A stretch of 25,278 nucleotides of DNA. It comes from UBA8516 sp035455245 (GTDB lineage: Archaea > Thermoproteota > Nitrososphaeria > Nitrososphaerales > Nitrosopumilaceae). Each line of letters opens with the position of its first letter. Position 1 is the first letter of the stretch. The notes below the pieces were generated by a model. The model made no database searches. It was not told where the DNA came from and saw only the letters and a program-made list of their open reading frames with translations. Position numbers and translations under genes: made by a program. Below, in pieces: positions 22,286 through 25,278 of the stretch. The stretch spans positions 1 through 25,278 of the forward strand of contig DATIFN010000029.1 of NCBI GenBank assembly GCA_035455245.1. The letters run 5' to 3'.

Positions 22286-23506
22286 ATGGCAATCGAATCA
22301 CATTTTATCCAAACCATAATAGGGGTTGGAATATTGCTTTTTGCTGCCAAACTTATGGCTGAGCTATTTCACAGATTAAAACTTCCAATTGTGCTTGGCG
22401 AACTTTTAGCTGGAATGATTGTAGGACCATTTGCATTAGGATCCTTTCTAGTCTATGACGGTCAACCTTTGTTGAAGATAGACGGTGAATTGAAAATTTT
22501 GGGCGAGATAGGTGCAATTGTAATACTTTTCATAGCTGGCCTTGAGGTCACACCAAAAGAATTCCTGCGAGGAGGAAAAGCATCATTTGTTGTTGGAATA
22601 TGTGGAGTAGTGGTTCCATTCTTTGTGGGATTTGTCGTTTTTGGTTTCTTTGGTTTTGATGCACTTCAATCTATGCTTATTGCCACTGCACTTACAGCTA
22701 CAAGCATTGCAATCTCAATCCAGGTACTCAGAGAGTTTGGAAAGCTTCAGACTCCTGAGGCACGTCTTATCATAGGAGCAGCAATAGTGGATGACATACT
22801 TGCAATTGCAGTCTTGTCTGTAGTAAGTTCCCTTGGCACAGGAACAGAAGGTGTAATAGCAATTGATCCAGTTAACGTTATTTTTGTAATATTACAGGTA
22901 ATGGGATTCTTTGCCGCGCTGCTTATTGGTTCAGTAATAATAATCCCAAGAATTGTACATGGAAAATTTTGGAAAGCTGAAGGAAGTGTTGAGGCAATCG
23001 CTACCGCATTATTCTTTGGTGCTGCTGCATTGGCAGGTTCCATAGGTCTTTCTCCAATCGTTGGTGCATTTGCAGTAGGAATGGCCTTGTCATCTACCAA
23101 GGTATTTGAAAAAATTGAAGAATATATCAGTAAACTTGGTCTAATCTTTGCCCCACTTTTCTTTGCATTCATAGGTGCCCAAGTAGATTTTAGAGGAATT
23201 AATGCGGAGATCTTGATGCTTAGTGGTATAATGATAGTTATTGCTGTGGGGACCAAACTTTTTGGGTGCGGTTTGCCTGCAATGATATTTCTTAAGGACA
23301 AGAAAAAATCAATGCAGGTTGGGATAGGAATGATTTCAAGAGGAGAGGTTGGATTAATTGTAGCTGGAATTGGAGTTGCTTCGGGCGTCCTTACCCAAAG
23401 TGTCTATTCAACAATTGTTTTTATGGTAGCTGTAACGACAATAATTACTCCATTATGGCTAAAATCAAGTTACAAAAAAGAAATCACACAACACAATAAA
23501 GAATAA
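22286..23506 (+). CDS. Cation/proton antiporter, KefB/NapA-like (CPA2-type)
   Basis: This 406-residue protein has about 12-13 helices and no cytoplasmic KTN nucleotide-binding domain. GELLAGMIVGP (38-48), LFIAGLEV (81-88), the ALTATSIAISI discontinuous helix (135-145) and the VDD motif (D169-D170) in the ion site define the CPA2 group. A double Asp usually goes with electrogenic Na+/H+ exchange in NhaA/NapA relatives, which is inference here. It forms a divergent pair with the CPA1-type gene, so the cell would carry two different exchangers under a joint promoter region. Confidence 0.9.
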   Translation: MAIESHFIQTIIGVGILLFAAKLMAELFHRLKLPIVLGELLAGMIVGPFALGSFLVYDGQPLLKIDGELKILGEIGAIVILFIAGLEVTPKEFLRGGKASFVVGICGVVVPFFVGFVVFGFFGFDALQSMLIATALTATSIAISIQVLREFGKLQTPEARLIIGAAIVDDILAIAVLSVVSSLGTGTEGVIAIDPVNVIFVILQVMGFFAALLIGSVIIIPRIVHGKFWKAEGSVEAIATALFFGAAALAGSIGLSPIVGAFAVGMALSSTKVFEKIEEYISKLGLIFAPLFFAFIGAQVDFRGINAEILMLSGIMIVIAVGTKLFGCGLPAMIFLKDKKKSMQVGIGMISRGEVGLIVAGIGVASGVLTQSVYSTIVFMVAVTTIITPLWLKSSYKKEITQHNKE

Positions 23507-23512
23507 AAATTA

Positions 23513-23622
23513 TCTAAAAACAATGCTGGCTGGTTGGCTGAAAATTCTTGGATGACGGTTTTGTCTCAGGAAGACAGTATTTGATTAATAATGTGATTAT
23601 GAAAATTCTAAAGACGATCTAA
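23513..23622 (+). pseudogene. Decayed copy of the WVKNN motif C-terminus
   Basis: Two frames together read KNNAGWLAEN and then DDGFVSGRQYLINNVIMKILKTI, ending TAA. This closely parallels the last motif of the 13761-14966 gene (KNNAGWWASG, DDDFVSGIQYLINNGVMKILEI). A frameshift near 23549-23552 and the lack of a start or signal peptide mark it as a relic. It sits between the antiporter stop and the convergent cyclase gene. Confidence 0.7.
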
Positions 23623-23635
23623 AAAGGGAATTAGA

Positions 23636-24337
23636 TTAGAAAGGGTTAACATAAATGGTGTAAACGTTTTTACGTTTCAATTCATGATATTTCCATGAAT
23701 TTGGTTCCGTTTTTACTTTTTTGAATAACATTTTAAATTTTGCACTTAATTTACAATAAACGTATTCTCTAATTGTAATGTGACCAGGTTCTGTGATCTG
23801 TTGCATTTTAGCCGCCAAATTAAGTGTTAAACCGATAATATCTATATGAGATCTCAGGTTGTCTGATCCATATCTAACAATACTGCAATTTCCAAAATCT
23901 ATAGTAATCTTTACAAAAAGTTCAGGATAATTCTCTTCTTCTAAGACAGGATTAATTCCTTTCTCAATTACTTTTTGCATTGTTTTTGCACAATCAACTA
24001 TTTTATTAGCAATTTGATGAGGACTCTTGTCAGCTAAGAAATATCCCAGCACTGCATCTCCAACAAATTTTAAAACATATCCATCATATTGCTCGATTAC
24101 ATACGACATCTCCTGTGAAAAAGTTCGTATCACAATATTGAAAATTTTCGGGTCCAATTCTGAGCTCATTTTTGTTGAACCTACTAAATCTACATAGAGA
24201 ACAAACATAGGCAATCGTTCAGATTCATGTTCCCTCAAAAATTTGTTTGATCTTGCAATTACTAAATGATTGTATTCAAAACCATCGATTAATGATTTTT
24301 TTATTCGTCTCTGACATTTTTTTATCAGATCTTCCAT
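23636..24337 (-). CDS. Class III adenylate/guanylate cyclase domain protein
   Basis: This 233-residue protein has a single catalytic domain and no membrane part. Metal-binding D50 (YVDLVGST) and D94 (KFVGDAVLGYF) are both present, as are K90 and D166 (HIDIIGLTLN) that contact the base in known cyclases. The transition-state pair normally reads N-x-x-x-R. Here it is N173-LAA-K177, so Arg is Lys. Class III cyclases make cAMP or cGMP as dimers. With this change activity may be weak, or the protein may be a regulatory relative. A TATA-like CTTTAAGT (about 24366, minus strand) is about 29 bases before the ATG. Confidence 0.8.
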   Translation of the reverse strand: MEDLIKKCQRRIKKSLIDGFEYNHLVIARSNKFLREHESERLPMFVLYVDLVGSTKMSSELDPKIFNIVIRTFSQEMSYVIEQYDGYVLKFVGDAVLGYFLADKSPHQIANKIVDCAKTMQKVIEKGINPVLEEENYPELFVKITIDFGNCSIVRYGSDNLRSHIDIIGLTLNLAAKMQQITEPGHITIREYVYCKLSAKFKMLFKKVKTEPNSWKYHELKRKNVYTIYVNPF

Positions 24338-24407
24338 TTATGAAAAACTGAGTTTACCCCTACTTAAAGAAATTAATAAAAAGTTAGATTCGAGAGTTAA
24401 TGAAGGA

Positions 24408-24497
24408 ATGAGCATACGGGCTCTCATCATAAGGAATGAGGGGGATAAAAAAAGTGTTGACAAATATACTGACATCTACAAAATAGAATCACAGTGA
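24408..24497 (+). CDS. Candidate 29-residue small ORF upstream of the reductase
   Basis: ATG 24408 to TGA 24497 encodes a polar peptide (MSIRALIIRNEGDKKSVDKY, then TDIYKIESQ). A TATA-like ATTAATAAAA (24371-24380) lies about 33 bases upstream. It is in the same frame as the next gene, separated by a single TGA and two codons. It may be a small leader ORF or an ancient N-terminal extension; the evidence is thin. Confidence 0.25.
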   Translation: MSIRALIIRNEGDKKSVDKYTDIYKIESQ

Positions 24498-24503
24498 GAA
24501 TGT

Positions 24504-25278
24504 TTGACTTCAGACCATGCTCGATTAATCTACAAAAAAACCCTGACAGAGGATCTGGCCATTTTCCGGTTCCAGCCAACAGATGATTCTCAAGTTATGG
24601 ATTTTAAACCTGGACAATTTGTTAATTTAGGTCTAAAATTAGATGACCAAAAAATCACATATAGAGCATATTCAATGGCATCACCACCACACGAAAAAAA
24701 TTATTATGAATTTTACATAAAGCACAAAGAACATCCTGAATTGGGAAAGTTTACTACCGCACTTTTCAAAATGAGTGAAAAGGAAACTGTTTTTTGGCAA
24801 AAACCTCATGGAGCATTTACTATTGAAGATAAAAAACCTGATGGCTCAGAAGAGGAAAGGCAAATGATACTAGTTGCTACGGGCACAGGCTTGGCGCCGT
24901 TTATGAGTTATTTATTTCATTTAAAAAAGACTGGATCTAGAAAAAAAATAATCTTGTTACATGGAGTTAGCTTTGCAGCAGAACTTGGATACAGAGATAT
25001 TCTTGAAAATCTTTCTTCTGAAATGAATGATTTGTGGAACTTTACCTATGTCCCTACAGTTAGTCGTCCAAAACAACCATTGTCAAAGAACTGGGGTGGC
25101 AACACTGGTAGAGTAGAATCTCTTCTTTCTGGGATTGAAAAACATGATTCTAATATAGAAAAGATTTTAGACGAACAAATCCTTCCTGCAAATTCATTAT
25201 TTTACTTGTGTGGATACAAAAACATGATAGATCATGTAATTTCCATGATTTCGCCTTTAGGATTTGTAGATAATCGAA
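24504..25278 (+). CDS. Ferredoxin/flavodoxin-NADP+ reductase-like flavoprotein (partial, runs off the right edge)
   Basis: The open frame continues beyond the window (258 codons visible). The FAD-binding motif RAYSMASPP (54-62) and the phosphate-contacting GKFTTALF (81-88) are followed by the NADP-domain motif GTGLAPFMSYL (127-137) and FYLCGYKNMIDHV near the edge. Together these define the FNR superfamily. The length and lack of an FeS domain in the visible part favour Fpr-type reductases, which pass electrons between NADPH and ferredoxin or flavodoxin. The start is TTG 24504, the first start codon after an in-frame TGA (24495-24497), and gives a normal N-terminus (MTSDHARLIYKKTL). The C-terminal end is not visible. 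Confidence 0.85.
   Translation, partial: MTSDHARLIYKKTLTEDLAIFRFQPTDDSQVMDFKPGQFVNLGLKLDDQKITYRAYSMASPPHEKNYYEFYIKHKEHPELGKFTTALFKMSEKETVFWQKPHGAFTIEDKKPDGSEEERQMILVATGTGLAPFMSYLFHLKKTGSRKKIILLHGVSFAAELGYRDILENLSSEMNDLWNFTYVPTVSRPKQPLSKNWGGNTGRVESLLSGIEKHDSNIEKILDEQILPANSLFYLCGYKNMIDHVISMISPLGFVDNR

Noticed and set aside
22747..23301. 184-codon minus-strand ORF
   Set aside because: It is the antisense shadow of the CPA2 antiporter; its Ala/Pro/Ile-rich composition mirrors hydrophobic codons on the other strand.
1..25278. CRISPR arrays, insertion sequences, rRNA genes
   Set aside because: No regularly spaced repeats, no transposase-like ORF or terminal inverted repeats around one, and no rRNA-like conserved sequence were seen. 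The only mobile-element trace is the integrase relic.

Overview
The window looks like part of an ammonia-oxidising thaumarchaeon (Nitrososphaerota, Nitrosopumilales/Nitrosotalea-like) chromosome. The evidence is an AT-rich base composition, a short eukaryotic-type topoisomerase IB, and a tRNA-Met interrupted by a bulge-helix-bulge intron with no encoded CCA. Secreted proteins carry the W(V/I)KNNA-x-WWA motif I associate with this phylum. Most genes have a TATA-like box centred about 25-29 bases upstream of the start codon, as expected for leaderless mRNAs, and TTG starts are frequent.

Layout. Positions 1-5.8 kb hold mostly envelope genes: a secreted pentapeptide-repeat protein, two three-fold-repeat DUF308/HdeD-like membrane proteins, several small signal-peptide proteins, and a compact minus-strand group that includes two unannotated small ORFs at 5075-4825. 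Positions 5.8-6.8 kb hold a two-gene membrane operon. Positions 6.8-11.2 kb hold an extended SDR epimerase-like gene, an MrfA/Hrq1-type Zn-binding helicase and a classical SDR. Positions 11.3-13.0 kb hold topoisomerase IB and tRNA-Met.

Positions 13.0-13.75 kb look like a genomic scar: a truncated tyrosine-recombinase N-terminus sits just after the tRNA and is followed by the C-terminal stump of an amidohydrolase. Next come a fused SRPBCC + secreted-domain gene (13761-14966) and a ribbon-helix-helix regulator.

Positions 15.6-20.8 kb hold the most interesting unit. A 350-base leader region contains two long inverted repeats and precedes five same-strand genes spaced 1-8 bases apart: lysine-2,3-aminomutase-like radical SAM enzyme, DUF432-like protein, MscS channel, stand-alone Lrp/AsnC RAM domain and glutamine-synthetase-family ligase. 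This reads as an amino-acid/compatible-solute synthesis, sensing and release operon. That role is an inference: the aminomutase lacks the usual PLP-lysine motif and the ligase has changes in a conserved active-site motif. Two divergent cation/proton antiporters of different subfamilies follow, which adds to an ion and osmotic homeostasis theme.

The end of the window has a decayed copy of the WVKNN motif, a class III nucleotide cyclase with an Arg-to-Lys change in the transition-state motif, and a ferredoxin-NADP reductase-like gene running off the right edge.
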